Shown piece after piece: positions 1-7,075 of a DNA stretch of 7,075 bases. A program made the translations under genes and the position numbers. The number at the start of each line of letters is the position of its first letter. The first letter of the stretch is position 1. The DNA lies in contig CAZVES010000124.1 of NCBI GenBank assembly GCA_964625835.1, positions 1 through 7,075 on the forward strand, in the 5' to 3' direction. This DNA comes from UBA5336 sp964625835 (GTDB lineage: Bacteria > Pseudomonadota > Alphaproteobacteria > Caulobacterales > Hyphomonadaceae). The notes beneath the pieces are model-generated. The model was not told where the DNA came from and searched no databases. It worked only from the letters and a program-made list of their open reading frames with translations.

Positions 1-326
1 CGGCCTGGCGGGAGGTGGAGGACGCACTGGCCGCTGACCGGTATCTCTCCATCCAGGAAGACGCCCAGAAGCGGGCGCTGGAAGAGGCCGCCTTTGCCGA
101 AAACCTGGCCGAGCGACAGTACCAGAATGGACTGGTCTCGATCTTCAACCTGATCGACGCCCAGACGCGCCGCCTGAATGCCGAATCGGCGCTGGTCGCG
201 GCCCGGTCCAACCGCGCGGTGAACCGCGTCCAGTATCACCTTGCCCTTGGCGGTGGACCTGACGGGATCGCCCTTCCCCTTTCTCAAGCGAATGCCGGCG
301 CGCCCGGCGGGAGCCCCACACCATGA
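1..326 (+). CDS. Outer-membrane efflux channel, TolC/NodT family (C-terminal end only)
   Basis: This is the 3' end of a gene that starts before the window. The first whole codon is at position 3, giving 107 visible codons and a TGA stop at 324-326. It reads AWREVEDALAADRYL at the start, the usual late-helix signature of outer-membrane efflux proteins. It continues as a long charged amphipathic helix, then RQYQNGLVSIFNLIDAQ, which matches the family's 'RY..G..s..evLdAQ' repeat that turns into the last channel helix. The tail after about GGG is Gly/Pro/Ala-rich and probably disordered. In the family, three such subunits form the outer-membrane barrel and periplasmic tunnel that receives substrate from an RND pump. 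Its stop overlaps the start of the adaptor gene (ATGA at 323-326), so it belongs to the same operon. A GTG at position 15 is an internal codon and not a start. The family call is sound; subfamily and substrate are not visible. Confidence 0.88.
   Translation, partial: AWREVEDALAADRYLSIQEDAQKRALEEAAFAENLAERQYQNGLVSIFNLIDAQTRRLNAESALVAARSNRAVNRVQYHLALGGGPDGIALPLSQANAGAPGGSPTP
309..313 (+). promoter_or_regulatory. Ribosome binding site for the efflux adaptor gene
   Basis: GGGAG lies 9 bases before the ATG at 323, inside the last codons of the channel gene. It supports the ATG that overlaps the upstream stop as the true start. The spacing is slightly long, so coupled translation from the upstream gene may also contribute. 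Confidence 0.5.
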
Positions 327-1585
327 GCCGCGTCCTCGCAATCCTTGTTCCGATCCTGATCCTGCTGGTCCTTGGCGTTGGCGGTTCACTCGCGCTCAAC
401 GCCCTTGCGCCGGAGCCTGAGGAGAATGACAGCCCGCCCGTCGGCCTGTCAGTGTTTGCCGAGCCGATTGTCGCCGGTGACCTCGTGCTGTCTGTGGATG
501 TACAGGGCGAAGTCGCGCCCAAGCGCGAAATCATCGTCTCACCCCAGATTGGTGGCCGGATCTCCTATGTGTCGACCGATTTCATCGATGGCGGATTCAT
601 CCGCCGCGGCCAGGTGCTGGTGCGCCTTGAATCGGCCGATTATGAACTAGCGGTGACCCGCGCGCGGTCCCTGGTCGCCTCGGCCGAGCAACGCCTCGCC
701 CGCGAGCAGGCAGAAGCCGAAATCGCCCGCGAGGACCTTGAAGATCTGGGCATCACGAGTGCCAGCCCGCTGGCGCGCCGCGAGCCGCAACTGGCCGAGG
801 CCCGCGCCTCACTGGACAGCGCCAAGGCGCAGCTCGCCGAGGCTGAACTGGCCCTTTCGCGCACGGCCGTGACCGCGCCGTTTTCCGGCCGGGTTTATGA
901 GCGCACCGTTGACATTGGCCAGTTTGCAAGCCCCGGACAATCCTTGGGACGGATCTTCGCCACCGATGTGGTCGAAGTGCTGCTTCCCATCACCGACACC
1001 CAGCTTGGCCGCATTGGCCTGCCACTGGCCTATGCCGCCAGCGAAGACAATCCCGGACCGCCTGTGGTGTTTTCAGCCCAGGTTGGCGGCGTGATGCGCC
1101 AGTGGGAGGGCCAGCTCACACGCACGGCAGCCGCGCTTGATCCGCGCTCGCGCCAGCTCAATGTCTATGCTGAGCTGAAAGACCCCTATGGTGAGGGGTC
1201 CGATGATGGCGTGCCGATGGCGCCCGGCCTCTTCGTGAATGCGGAGATTCGCGGTGCCACGCTGGAGGACATCATGATTGTTCCGCGCGCGGGCCTGCGC
1301 AGCAATGAACAGGTCTATGTCGGCAAGCCGCGTGAAGGCGTGCTGGAAGTCCGCGATGTCGACCTCATCTTCTCAGATACCGAGGGGGCCTATGTCATGT
1401 TTGGTGTCGAGGCGGGTGAACTGGCCGTGGTGTCGCCGATACAGGCCGCATTCGATGGCATGCGAATCAAGGTCCTGGAGCGGCGTCCTGACGGAACTGT
1501 GATTTCACACGACCGCGATGAGGACGATGTTAAGACTGACGCGCTGGCACGGACCGGCGATGACAGAGATGGAGCCGCGCAATGA
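323..1585 (+). CDS. Periplasmic adaptor (membrane fusion) subunit of an RND efflux pump, HlyD/AcrA family
   Basis: This 420-residue protein should join the inner-membrane RND permease to the outer-membrane channel. An uncleaved N-terminal membrane anchor covers about residues 4-26; there is no lipobox cysteine, unlike AcrA. The first half of the lipoyl/barrel-sandwich domain is about 52-107 (GGRISYV, then GQVLVRLE near 96-103). An Ala/Glu/Arg-rich coiled-coil hairpin spans about 108-182, with the turn near LGITSASPL. The second lipoyl half begins at TAPFSGRVYERTVDIGQF (from residue 184), a hallmark of the family. A beta-barrel and membrane-proximal domain follow (about 205-385, including the 'aPGLFVNAEI' stretch). 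The last 25 or so residues are strongly charged, mostly Asp, and probably disordered. Length is normal for the family. The gene overlaps both neighbours by ATGA junctions (323-326 and 1582-1585), so all three pump parts are likely translated together. Substrate is unknown. Confidence 0.95.
   Translation: MSRVLAILVPILILLVLGVGGSLALNALAPEPEENDSPPVGLSVFAEPIVAGDLVLSVDVQGEVAPKREIIVSPQIGGRISYVSTDFIDGGFIRRGQVLVRLESADYELAVTRARSLVASAEQRLAREQAEAEIAREDLEDLGITSASPLARREPQLAEARASLDSAKAQLAEAELALSRTAVTAPFSGRVYERTVDIGQFASPGQSLGRIFATDVVEVLLPITDTQLGRIGLPLAYAASEDNPGPPVVFSAQVGGVMRQWEGQLTRTAAALDPRSRQLNVYAELKDPYGEGSDDGVPMAPGLFVNAEIRGATLEDIMIVPRAGLRSNEQVYVGKPREGVLEVRDVDLIFSDTEGAYVMFGVEAGELAVVSPIQAAFDGMRIKVLERRPDGTVISHDRDEDDVKTDALARTGDDRDGAAQ
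1571..1574 (+). promoter_or_regulatory. Ribosome binding site for the RND permease gene
   Basis: GGAG sits 7 bases before the ATG at 1582, within the last codons of the adaptor gene. This is ideal spacing and supports the start that overlaps the adaptor's stop codon. Confidence 0.6.
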
Positions 1586-4500
1586 ACGGGATTGTCGCCT
1601 GGTTTGCACGCAATGCGATCGCCGCCAACCTCCTGATGGCGGTCGCCTTTATCGGCGGTATCTTCTCGTTTTTCAGCCTTGAGCGTGAAATGTTCCCGAC
1701 CGTTGCGGTGGCTGGCGCGACCGTGTCTGTCGCCTGGCCCGGCGCGTCTCCGGCCGAATCCGAAGAGCAGCTCGTCCTCAGGATCGAGGAATCGGTGGCC
1801 GACCTGGACGGGATTGACCGCATCACCTCCATCGCGCGCGAAGGCGGTGCCATCGTCAACATTCGCGGCCGCGACGATATCGACATGGACGAGTTTATCC
1901 GCGACATCGAACGCCGCGTGAACCAGCTCAACAACCTGCCCCAGTCCGCATTCGAGCCGCAGATCACCCAGTGGGAGCAGCGCAACTGGTATTTCGGCAT
2001 GGCCATCTATGGCGAAGCCAGCCCGCGCGAGCTGAAACGTATCGCTGACAGGGTGAGGGATGACATTGCCAACCTGTCGGGCGGCCAGCTCGCAGTCGTC
2101 AATGGAACGCTGGGCGAGGAAGTCTCGATCGAGGTGTCGGAGGAAACGCTCCGGCGATACAACCTGACCTTCTCCGATGTTGCCAATGCCATCCGTGCCT
2201 CGTCACTGAATGCCTCGGGCGGGCGCGTGCGCACCGATACCGGCGATGTATCGATTCAGGCGCGCCAGCTGGCCGACACGGCAGACCAGTTCGACAACAT
2301 CATCATCAGCCAGACCCCGGAAGGCGCCACGATCCGTGTTCGCGATGTCGCCAATGTGGTGGACGGGTTTATCGATTCCGACCTGAACGCGCGCCATTCC
2401 AACAAGCCCGCCGCCTTTGTCATGGTGGTGGCCCCCGATGACATGCAGATCGTCGATTATACCGACGGCTTCAAGGATTACATCGAGCGCGCGAATGATC
2501 CCAACAGTGGCATCCTGCCCGAAGCCCTCAGCATCGACATCCTCTGGGACGATTCAGAGGCGTTCAAGGCGCGCATGTCCACCATTGGCCAGTCCGCCAT
2601 GCTGGGCGGCATCCTGGTGCTGATCGTCCTGATCCTGTTCCTTCGCCCGATCGTCGCCTTCTGGGTGACCATGGGCATTTTCACCGCCTTTGCCGGCGGC
2701 ATCATGCTGCTGCCCTTCTTCGGGGTGTCACTGAATATACTGTCGCTCTTTGCCGTGCTGCTGGTGATTGGCGTGGTCGTGGACGACGCCATTATTGTGG
2801 GCGAGAATATTCACAAGGAAGTCGAGAGCGGGCGGCGCGCCGGACTCGATGCCTCGGTGATCGGCACGCAGATGGTGTTGAAACCAGTGATTTTCGGCGT
2901 GTTGACAACGATCATCGCCTTTGCGCCCTGGGCCTTCCTGACCGGGCCGACACGCGCCTTCACCGAGCAGATCACCTTTGTCGTGGTCGCCGCCCTCGTC
3001 TTCTCACTGATCGAATGCCTGCTGATCCTGCCGGCGCACCTCGCCCACCTGAAGCCCCAGCGCTTTGATGGGCCGGGCGGGTCGCTTCTGAAAGTTCAGC
3101 GTTCGATCGCCGATTCGCTCTTGTGGTTTGCCGACAGCATCTACCGACCCTTCCTGGAACTGGCGGTGCGGTTCCGCTATGCCACACTGGCTTTCTTCGT
3201 GTCATTGCTGGCGATTGCGGTGGGACTGGTGGGGAATAACTTTGTGCCCTTCAGCTTCATGCCGAAAATCGAGGCGGACCTGATACAGGTGCAGATTGAA
3301 CTGCCCGACGGCACGCCGTTCTCGCGCACCTCGCAAGTCCAGCAGCAGGTGCAAAATGCCATCGACCTGATGGAGGCTGAAAGCCTGGAGCAGTATCCCG
3401 AAATCGGCGGTCTGATCCAGGATGCCTCGCTGGTGGCCTCGGGGCGCAATGTGCAGGCATGGGTCGGGTTGACGCCGCCGGAAGTGCGCCCGGAGACGCT
3501 CTCCTCTGAAGACATTTCCAACCGGTTCCGCGAACTGATCGGACCGATCCAGGACGCAGAGGAAATCAATGTCACCGCGACATTCAGCGAAGACACGAGC
3601 GGCATTCGATTTGCCCTGAACCATGAAGACCTCGATCGCCTCAGGGCCGCCGCTGAGGAGGTGAAGACCCAGCTCCAGAGCTACAACACCACCTATGATG
3701 TGGGCGACAACCTCTCCTCGGCGGCCGACGAGATCCGCGTCCAGATGAAACCCGGCGCAGAGGCCCTGGGCCTGACCCTGGCCGATGTCACCAACCAGGT
3801 CCGCCAGGCCTATTTCGGCGAGCTGGTCCAGCGCCTGCCGCGCAATGGCGATGATGTGGAAGTCCGCGTGCGCCTGCCCCAGGAGGCGCGCCGCGACCTC
3901 GATTCCATCGGCGAATTGCGCATCCGCACGCTCGACGGTCGCCAGATCCCGATCAACCAGGTTGCGGAGTTCACGACCGCCCCTGGCATCAACGTTATCC
4001 TGCGGCGCGACCGGACACGCTCGGTCTCGGTCTTCGCAGAGCTCACCGATGATGTGCGTGGCCAGATCGTTGCCGACATGGAAGAGAATTTCTGGCCTGC
4101 CTTCGAAGAGCGCTGGCCAGAAATCTCGCGACGCAGCGCCGGGGGCTATGAGGAGGAGCAGCGTTTCTTCCAGGAAGTCCAGCTGTTCATGTGGATCGCA
4201 CTGGGGACCATGTACATCCTGCTGGCCACGGCCTTCCGGTCCTACTTCCAGCCGATCATCCTGCTCACCGCGGTGCCTTTTGCCTATTGCGGCGCCGTGT
4301 TCGGCCATCTGATCATAGGCGTTCCCATGGCGATGTTCTCCTTCTTCGGCATCGCCGCGGCTGGCGGCGTCGTGATCAATGACAACCTCGTGCTGGTCGA
4401 CCTGATCAATCGACGCCGACAGGAAGGCGCCGGCGCCCTGCAGGCCATTGTGGATGGCGGCGTCTCGCGCTTCCGCCCCATCCTGCTCACCTCGGTGACG

Positions 4501-4791
4501 ACCTTTGTCGGCGTCCTGCCGCTGATGATGGAGCGCTCGGTCCAGGCCCAGTTCCTGCAGCCCATGGTGGTCTCGCTCGGCTCGGCGGTGGTGTTTGCGC
4601 TGTTTGTGTCGCTGCTGCTGGTGCCGGCCATGTATGCCATCGGCGTGGAAATCCACCGCATTTTCAACTGGTCATGGCATGGCAAGCCCTACCGCACGAT
4701 CGGCGAGACCTATTCCGGCCACGCCACCATCGACGAGGAAGAGCTGATCGGAACCAGCAACGCGCCGGGCGGGCTGAAACCCGCCGAATAG
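1582..4791 (+). CDS. RND efflux permease, AcrB/HAE1-like inner-membrane proton antiporter
   Basis: This 1069-residue protein has the full RND layout. TM1 is about 12-31, followed by a periplasmic porter/docking loop up to about 335. TM2-TM6 lie at about 339-485, TM7 at about 534-552, a second large periplasmic loop runs to about 866, TM8-TM12 lie at about 868-1018, and a cytoplasmic tail of about 45 residues follows. TM4 carries the paired proton-relay aspartates D401 and D402 (VVVDDAIIVGENI), matching AcrB D407/D408. R963 and T970 (SRFRPILLT) match AcrB R971/T978. The position of the essential AcrB lysine K940 in TM10 is asparagine, N933, in VINDNLVLVD; other RND clades show similar VND/VNN motifs. 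The family exports drugs, detergents or lipophilic compounds from the periplasm or outer leaflet in exchange for protons, working as a trimer. It lies directly after its adaptor and channel genes, so the pump set is complete. Substrate cannot be inferred. Family confidence is very high; drug specificity is unassigned. Confidence 0.96.
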   Translation: MNGIVAWFARNAIAANLLMAVAFIGGIFSFFSLEREMFPTVAVAGATVSVAWPGASPAESEEQLVLRIEESVADLDGIDRITSIAREGGAIVNIRGRDDIDMDEFIRDIERRVNQLNNLPQSAFEPQITQWEQRNWYFGMAIYGEASPRELKRIADRVRDDIANLSGGQLAVVNGTLGEEVSIEVSEETLRRYNLTFSDVANAIRASSLNASGGRVRTDTGDVSIQARQLADTADQFDNIIISQTPEGATIRVRDVANVVDGFIDSDLNARHSNKPAAFVMVVAPDDMQIVDYTDGFKDYIERANDPNSGILPEALSIDILWDDSEAFKARMSTIGQSAMLGGILVLIVLILFLRPIVAFWVTMGIFTAFAGGIMLLPFFGVSLNILSLFAVLLVIGVVVDDAIIVGENIHKEVESGRRAGLDASVIGTQMVLKPVIFGVLTTIIAFAPWAFLTGPTRAFTEQITFVVVAALVFSLIECLLILPAHLAHLKPQRFDGPGGSLLKVQRSIADSLLWFADSIYRPFLELAVRFRYATLAFFVSLLAIAVGLVGNNFVPFSFMPKIEADLIQVQIELPDGTPFSRTSQVQQQVQNAIDLMEAESLEQYPEIGGLIQDASLVASGRNVQAWVGLTPPEVRPETLSSEDISNRFRELIGPIQDAEEINVTATFSEDTSGIRFALNHEDLDRLRAAAEEVKTQLQSYNTTYDVGDNLSSAADEIRVQMKPGAEALGLTLADVTNQVRQAYFGELVQRLPRNGDDVEVRVRLPQEARRDLDSIGELRIRTLDGRQIPINQVAEFTTAPGINVILRRDRTRSVSVFAELTDDVRGQIVADMEENFWPAFEERWPEISRRSAGGYEEEQRFFQEVQLFMWIALGTMYILLATAFRSYFQPIILLTAVPFAYCGAVFGHLIIGVPMAMFSFFGIAAAGGVVINDNLVLVDLINRRRQEGAGALQAIVDGGVSRFRPILLTSVTTFVGVLPLMMERSVQAQFLQPMVVSLGSAVVFALFVSLLLVPAMYAIGVEIHRIFNWSWHGKPYRTIGETYSGHATIDEEELIGTSNAPGGLKPAE

Positions 4792-4813
4792 GCCTGCGCG
4801 CGCGAGGATAGGC

Positions 4814-4836
4814 GGGGCTGGTCACGCGCTGGCCCC
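4814..4836 (+). terminator. Weak G+C hairpin, possible attenuator or Rho-associated structure
   Basis: GGGGC at 4814-4818 pairs with GCCCC at 4832-4836. With G-U wobbles the stem can extend to 9 pairs around a 5-base loop. No T-run follows (the next bases are GTGCGAAAC), so it is not a standard intrinsic terminator. Its position 22 bases after the permease stop makes a role in 3'-end protection or partial termination possible, but chance pairing in GC-rich DNA is also likely. Confidence 0.25.
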
Positions 4837-4861
4837 GTGCGAAACAAGACACACCAAAACT

Positions 4862-4868
4862 GGAGAGG
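4862..4868 (+). promoter_or_regulatory. Strong ribosome binding site that fixes the GTG start of the peptidase gene
   Basis: GGAGAGG ends 5 bases before GTG at 4874. Together with the lipoprotein signal that begins exactly at this codon, it identifies GTG as the start, even though it is not ATG. Confidence 0.8.
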
Positions 4869-4873
4869 TTGAC

Positions 4874-7075
4874 GTGAAACACCTTCTTTTCGGGGCGGCG
4901 ACGCTGGCCCTTCTGACTGCCTGTGGCGAAACCGGCACTGATACCACCAACGCCGCCCCACCGCCCGTGAGCGAGGCCAACCCGGTCTCGCTTGATTTCG
5001 AAGAGCCCACGCTCGACCTGGCCACGCCCGACACCTGGGGTGACTGGGGCATCAATCTCGACACGATGGACACCGCCACTCAGCCCGGCGACAATTTCTA
5101 CCGCTTCATGAACGGGGCCTGGCTCGACACGTTCGAAATGCCGGCAGACCGCTCGCGCTATGGTTCATTCTCGCTCCTGGCGGAGAAATCCGAACAACGC
5201 GTGCGCGCCATCATAGAGGCGGTCGCCGCCGCCCAGCCGGACCCGGCCACGCTCGAAGGCAAGGTCGCGGCCCTCTACAACGCCTATATGGACACAGACG
5301 CCATCGAGGCAGCCGGCCTCGCGCCGGTCCAGCCCTACCTGGAGCGCATCGCGGGCATCGAGACCCGCGAGGAGCTGGCACAGGTGTTTGCCTCCGGCGG
5401 GTTCAGCGCGCCCGTGGGCGGCTGGGTCGACATCGATTCCAAGAACACCGACAGCTACATCTTTTACGTCACCCAGGCCGGCCTCGGCATGGGCGACCGG
5501 GACTATTACCTCAAGGACACCGAGAAGAACCTGGAATACCGCGTCGCCTATACGGAGATGTTGGCAACGCTGCTGAACGAGGCAGGGTATGACGATCCCG
5601 GCGCCGGCGCCCAGGCCATCCTGGCGCTGGAAACCGAACTGGCCGCAAAGCACTGGGACCGCGCGGCGGGCCGCAACCGCGACCTCACCTACAACAAGAT
5701 GACAAGCGAGGAGATGGCCGAATTGGCCGGGGACTTCCCGCTCTCCACCTGGCTGGAAGGCCTTCAACTGGCTAACCAAGACGCGTTCGTCGTCCGCCAG
5801 GTCACGCCCACGCCGGAGGAAATCGAGGCGCAAGCCCTGAATGAGGACCAGGTCGAAGCGCTGTCGGGCGGTGGCATCGCGGGTATCCTGGAGGTCGCCC
5901 AGACCTATGATCTCGATGCCTGGAAGGCCTGGCTCTCGGCCCAGATGCTGATCGACCATTCCGACGTCCTGCCCGCGCGCATCGACGAGACGGTTTTCGA
6001 ATTTTATGGCAAGACCCTGCGCGGCCAGGAACAGCAGCGCGAGCGCTGGAAACGGGCTGTCTCCACCGTGGAGGGCTCGGTCGGCGAGGCTGTCGGCAAG
6101 GTCTATGCCGAGCGCTATTTCCCGGCCGAAAACAAGGCGGCCATGGACGAGTTGGTGGCCAATCTGCGCCAGGCGATGGCGCTCAACCTGGATGACATTG
6201 ACTGGATGGGCGAGGCGACCAAGGAAGAGGCCCGCGACAAGCTCTCCAAGTTCACCCCGAAGATCGGCTATCCGGAAAAGTTCAATACCTATGACGGTCT
6301 TGAGGTCGGCGCCAACGCTTTTGAAAACGACATTGCCGTCTCCAAATGGGCCTATGCAGACATGATTTCCCAACTGGGCCAGGAGATCGACAAGACCGAA
6401 TGGTTCATGCTGCCACAGACGGTGAACGCCTATTACAGCCCGAACCGCAACGAGATTGTCTTCCCGGCGGCCATTCTGCAACCGCCCTTCTTCAACCTGT
6501 CGGCGGACCCGGCCATCAATTACGGGGCCATTGGCGGCGTCATCGGCCACGAGATCGGCCACGGTTTCGACGACCAGGGCTCCCGCTCGGATGGCGATGG
6601 CGTGCTGCGCAATTGGTGGACCGAGGAAGACCGCGCCAATTTCGAGGCGCTCACCGGCGCCCTGGTGGCGCAATACAACGCATTCTGTCCGCTGGATGAG
6701 GGCGACACCTGTGTCAACGGTGCCCTGGGTCTCGGCGAGAACATCGGCGACCTTGGCGGGCTCTCCATGGCCTACCGCGCTTACCAGCTGCACCTGGACA
6801 CCAATGGCGATGGCGTTGTCAGCGAGGATGAACAGGCCCCGGTGCTTGACGGCTTCACCGGGGACCAGCGTTTCTTCATGGCGTGGGGGCAGGTCTGGCG
6901 GAACATGTACCGCGATGATGCCCTGCGCCAGCAGCTGGTGCGTGGCCCCCACAGCCCGCCGCGCTACCGCGTGAACGGCATCGTGCGCAATTTCGATGAA
7001 TGGTATGAGGCCTTCGGGGTCGATGAGGACCACGAGCTTTACCTGCCACCCGAGCAGCGTATCCGCATCTGGTAA
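4874..7075 (+). CDS. pepO: Lipoprotein zinc endopeptidase, M13 family (neprilysin/PepO type)
   Basis: The protein is complete at 733 residues; pepO is a family-level symbol. It starts with MKHLLF and a hydrophobic stretch ending in the lipobox LTAC (lipidated Cys17). Gly follows, not Asp, so by the E. coli +2 rule it would go to the outer membrane. A linker of about 50 acidic, Pro-rich residues precedes the M13 N-terminal domain (from about 72, GDNFYRFMNGAWL). The catalytic domain has NAYY (N518), the zinc site H559-EIG-H563 with catalytic E560, third ligand E622 and D626 in GENIGDLGG, and H693/R699 in HSPPRYR. N518, the HExxH motif and E622 keep neprilysin spacing exactly (offset 24), so it should be active. 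It ends in the family's usual C-terminal aromatic, RIW. Members cut short peptides. Odd features: an inserted EF-hand-like loop at 642-653 and a lone cysteine pair, 605/613. It follows the efflux operon by 82 bases on the same strand; whether they are co-transcribed is unclear. Confidence 0.95.
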   Translation: MKHLLFGAATLALLTACGETGTDTTNAAPPPVSEANPVSLDFEEPTLDLATPDTWGDWGINLDTMDTATQPGDNFYRFMNGAWLDTFEMPADRSRYGSFSLLAEKSEQRVRAIIEAVAAAQPDPATLEGKVAALYNAYMDTDAIEAAGLAPVQPYLERIAGIETREELAQVFASGGFSAPVGGWVDIDSKNTDSYIFYVTQAGLGMGDRDYYLKDTEKNLEYRVAYTEMLATLLNEAGYDDPGAGAQAILALETELAAKHWDRAAGRNRDLTYNKMTSEEMAELAGDFPLSTWLEGLQLANQDAFVVRQVTPTPEEIEAQALNEDQVEALSGGGIAGILEVAQTYDLDAWKAWLSAQMLIDHSDVLPARIDETVFEFYGKTLRGQEQQRERWKRAVSTVEGSVGEAVGKVYAERYFPAENKAAMDELVANLRQAMALNLDDIDWMGEATKEEARDKLSKFTPKIGYPEKFNTYDGLEVGANAFENDIAVSKWAYADMISQLGQEIDKTEWFMLPQTVNAYYSPNRNEIVFPAAILQPPFFNLSADPAINYGAIGGVIGHEIGHGFDDQGSRSDGDGVLRNWWTEEDRANFEALTGALVAQYNAFCPLDEGDTCVNGALGLGENIGDLGGLSMAYRAYQLHLDTNGDGVVSEDEQAPVLDGFTGDQRFFMAWGQVWRNMYRDDALRQQLVRGPHSPPRYRVNGIVRNFDEWYEAFGVDEDHELYLPPEQRIRIW
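6797..6832 (+). other. EF-hand-like calcium loop within the M13 peptidase
   Basis: Peptidase residues 642-653 read DTNGDGVVSEDE. This fits the 12-residue EF-hand loop at every key place: D642 (1), N644 (3), D646 (5), G647 (6), V649 (8), S650 (9) and E653 (12). The loop follows a likely helix (LSMAYRAYQLHL). Compared with human neprilysin numbering recalled from memory, the spacing from the third zinc ligand to the conserved H/R pair is 6 residues longer, and the added residues fall here. Calcium binding is an inference. Confidence 0.6.

Larger units (their letters stand above)
4792..4873 (+). other. Intergenic gap between the efflux operon and the M13 peptidase gene
   Basis: This gap of 82 bases is the only non-coding stretch in the window. 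It starts with an alternating GC run (about 4796-4804), contains a weak hairpin (4814-4836), then turns A-rich (about 4841-4860) before the ribosome binding site. I see no convincing -35/-10 pair and no strong terminator, so the peptidase could be read through from the efflux operon or have a promoter I cannot recognise. Confidence 0.6.

Noticed and set aside
15..17. GTG at position 15 as the start of a small protein
   Set aside because: The frame is open to the window edge and the upstream codons (AWRE) continue the TolC-family helix signature, so this is an internal codon of a truncated gene.
3785..4312. Same-strand open frame of 175 codons in another frame within the permease
   Set aside because: Its product is rich in Ser, Arg, Pro and Ala, typical of a shifted frame of a GC-rich gene, and it overlaps conserved RND sequence.
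3202..4656. Open frame of 484 codons on the - strand opposite the RND permease
   Set aside because: It is fully inside the permease gene on the opposite strand. The predicted protein is His/Asp/Gly/Gln-rich with no family features, as expected for an antisense shadow.
4796..4804. Alternating GC run in the intergenic gap
   Set aside because: It is too short to be a meaningful repeat or structural element in DNA of this base composition.
4814..4836. Hairpin considered as a true intrinsic terminator of the efflux operon
   Set aside because: Only five Watson-Crick pairs before wobbles and no T-run after it. It is kept as a low-confidence structure only.
6590..6601. Second calcium-loop-like string (SDGDG, residues 572-576) just after the zinc site
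   Set aside because: A D-x-D-G turn followed by an LRNWW-like stretch is part of the normal M13 family sequence after HExxH, and it lacks the remaining EF-hand ligands.
5165..7033. Very long open frame (622 codons) on the - strand opposite the peptidase gene
   Set aside because: It lies wholly opposite a well-supported M13 gene with intact catalytic motifs. Long antisense frames arise readily opposite GC-rich genes. Its translation shows no recognisable domain and is a low-complexity mirror of the sense codons.

Overview
The window is high-GC DNA packed with genes on the + strand. There are four protein genes: the 3' end of one and three complete ones. Codon use, protein style (an M13 peptidase carried as a lipoprotein, an RND permease of the 'VND' type) and GC richness suggest a Gram-negative proteobacterium. 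An alphaproteobacterium of the Caulobacter/Maricaulis/Hyphomonas kind is plausible, but this taxonomic guess is an inference from general appearance and has no marker gene behind it. The outer-membrane factor and the lipoprotein do firmly imply a two-membrane cell.

Positions 1-4791 are a tripartite efflux operon in the order outer-membrane channel (TolC/NodT type, C-terminal end only), periplasmic adaptor (HlyD/AcrA type, 420 aa) and inner-membrane RND permease (AcrB type, 1069 aa). Both junctions are ATGA overlaps, where the stop of one gene and the start of the next share bases. The three proteins are therefore probably translationally coupled and made together as one proton-driven pump. 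The substrate cannot be read from the sequence.

Positions 4792-4873 are a short gap with a weak G+C hairpin, no T-tract and no convincing promoter. A good Shine-Dalgarno sequence then precedes a GTG start.

Positions 4874-7075 encode a complete M13 (neprilysin/PepO) zinc metallopeptidase with a lipoprotein signal. It keeps all the catalytic and substrate-binding residues known from human neprilysin: N518, the HEIGH zinc site, the GENIGD third-ligand motif, and the H693/R699 pair. Its two unusual points are a six-residue insertion that forms a textbook 12-residue EF-hand calcium loop (residues 642-653) inside the catalytic domain, and an isolated cysteine pair (605/613) just before the third zinc ligand.

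I found no mobile elements, CRISPR arrays, RNA genes or phage-like sequence, and no clearly new system. The most interesting lead is the possible calcium-binding loop in the peptidase. The second is the missing TM10 lysine in the pump's proton relay.
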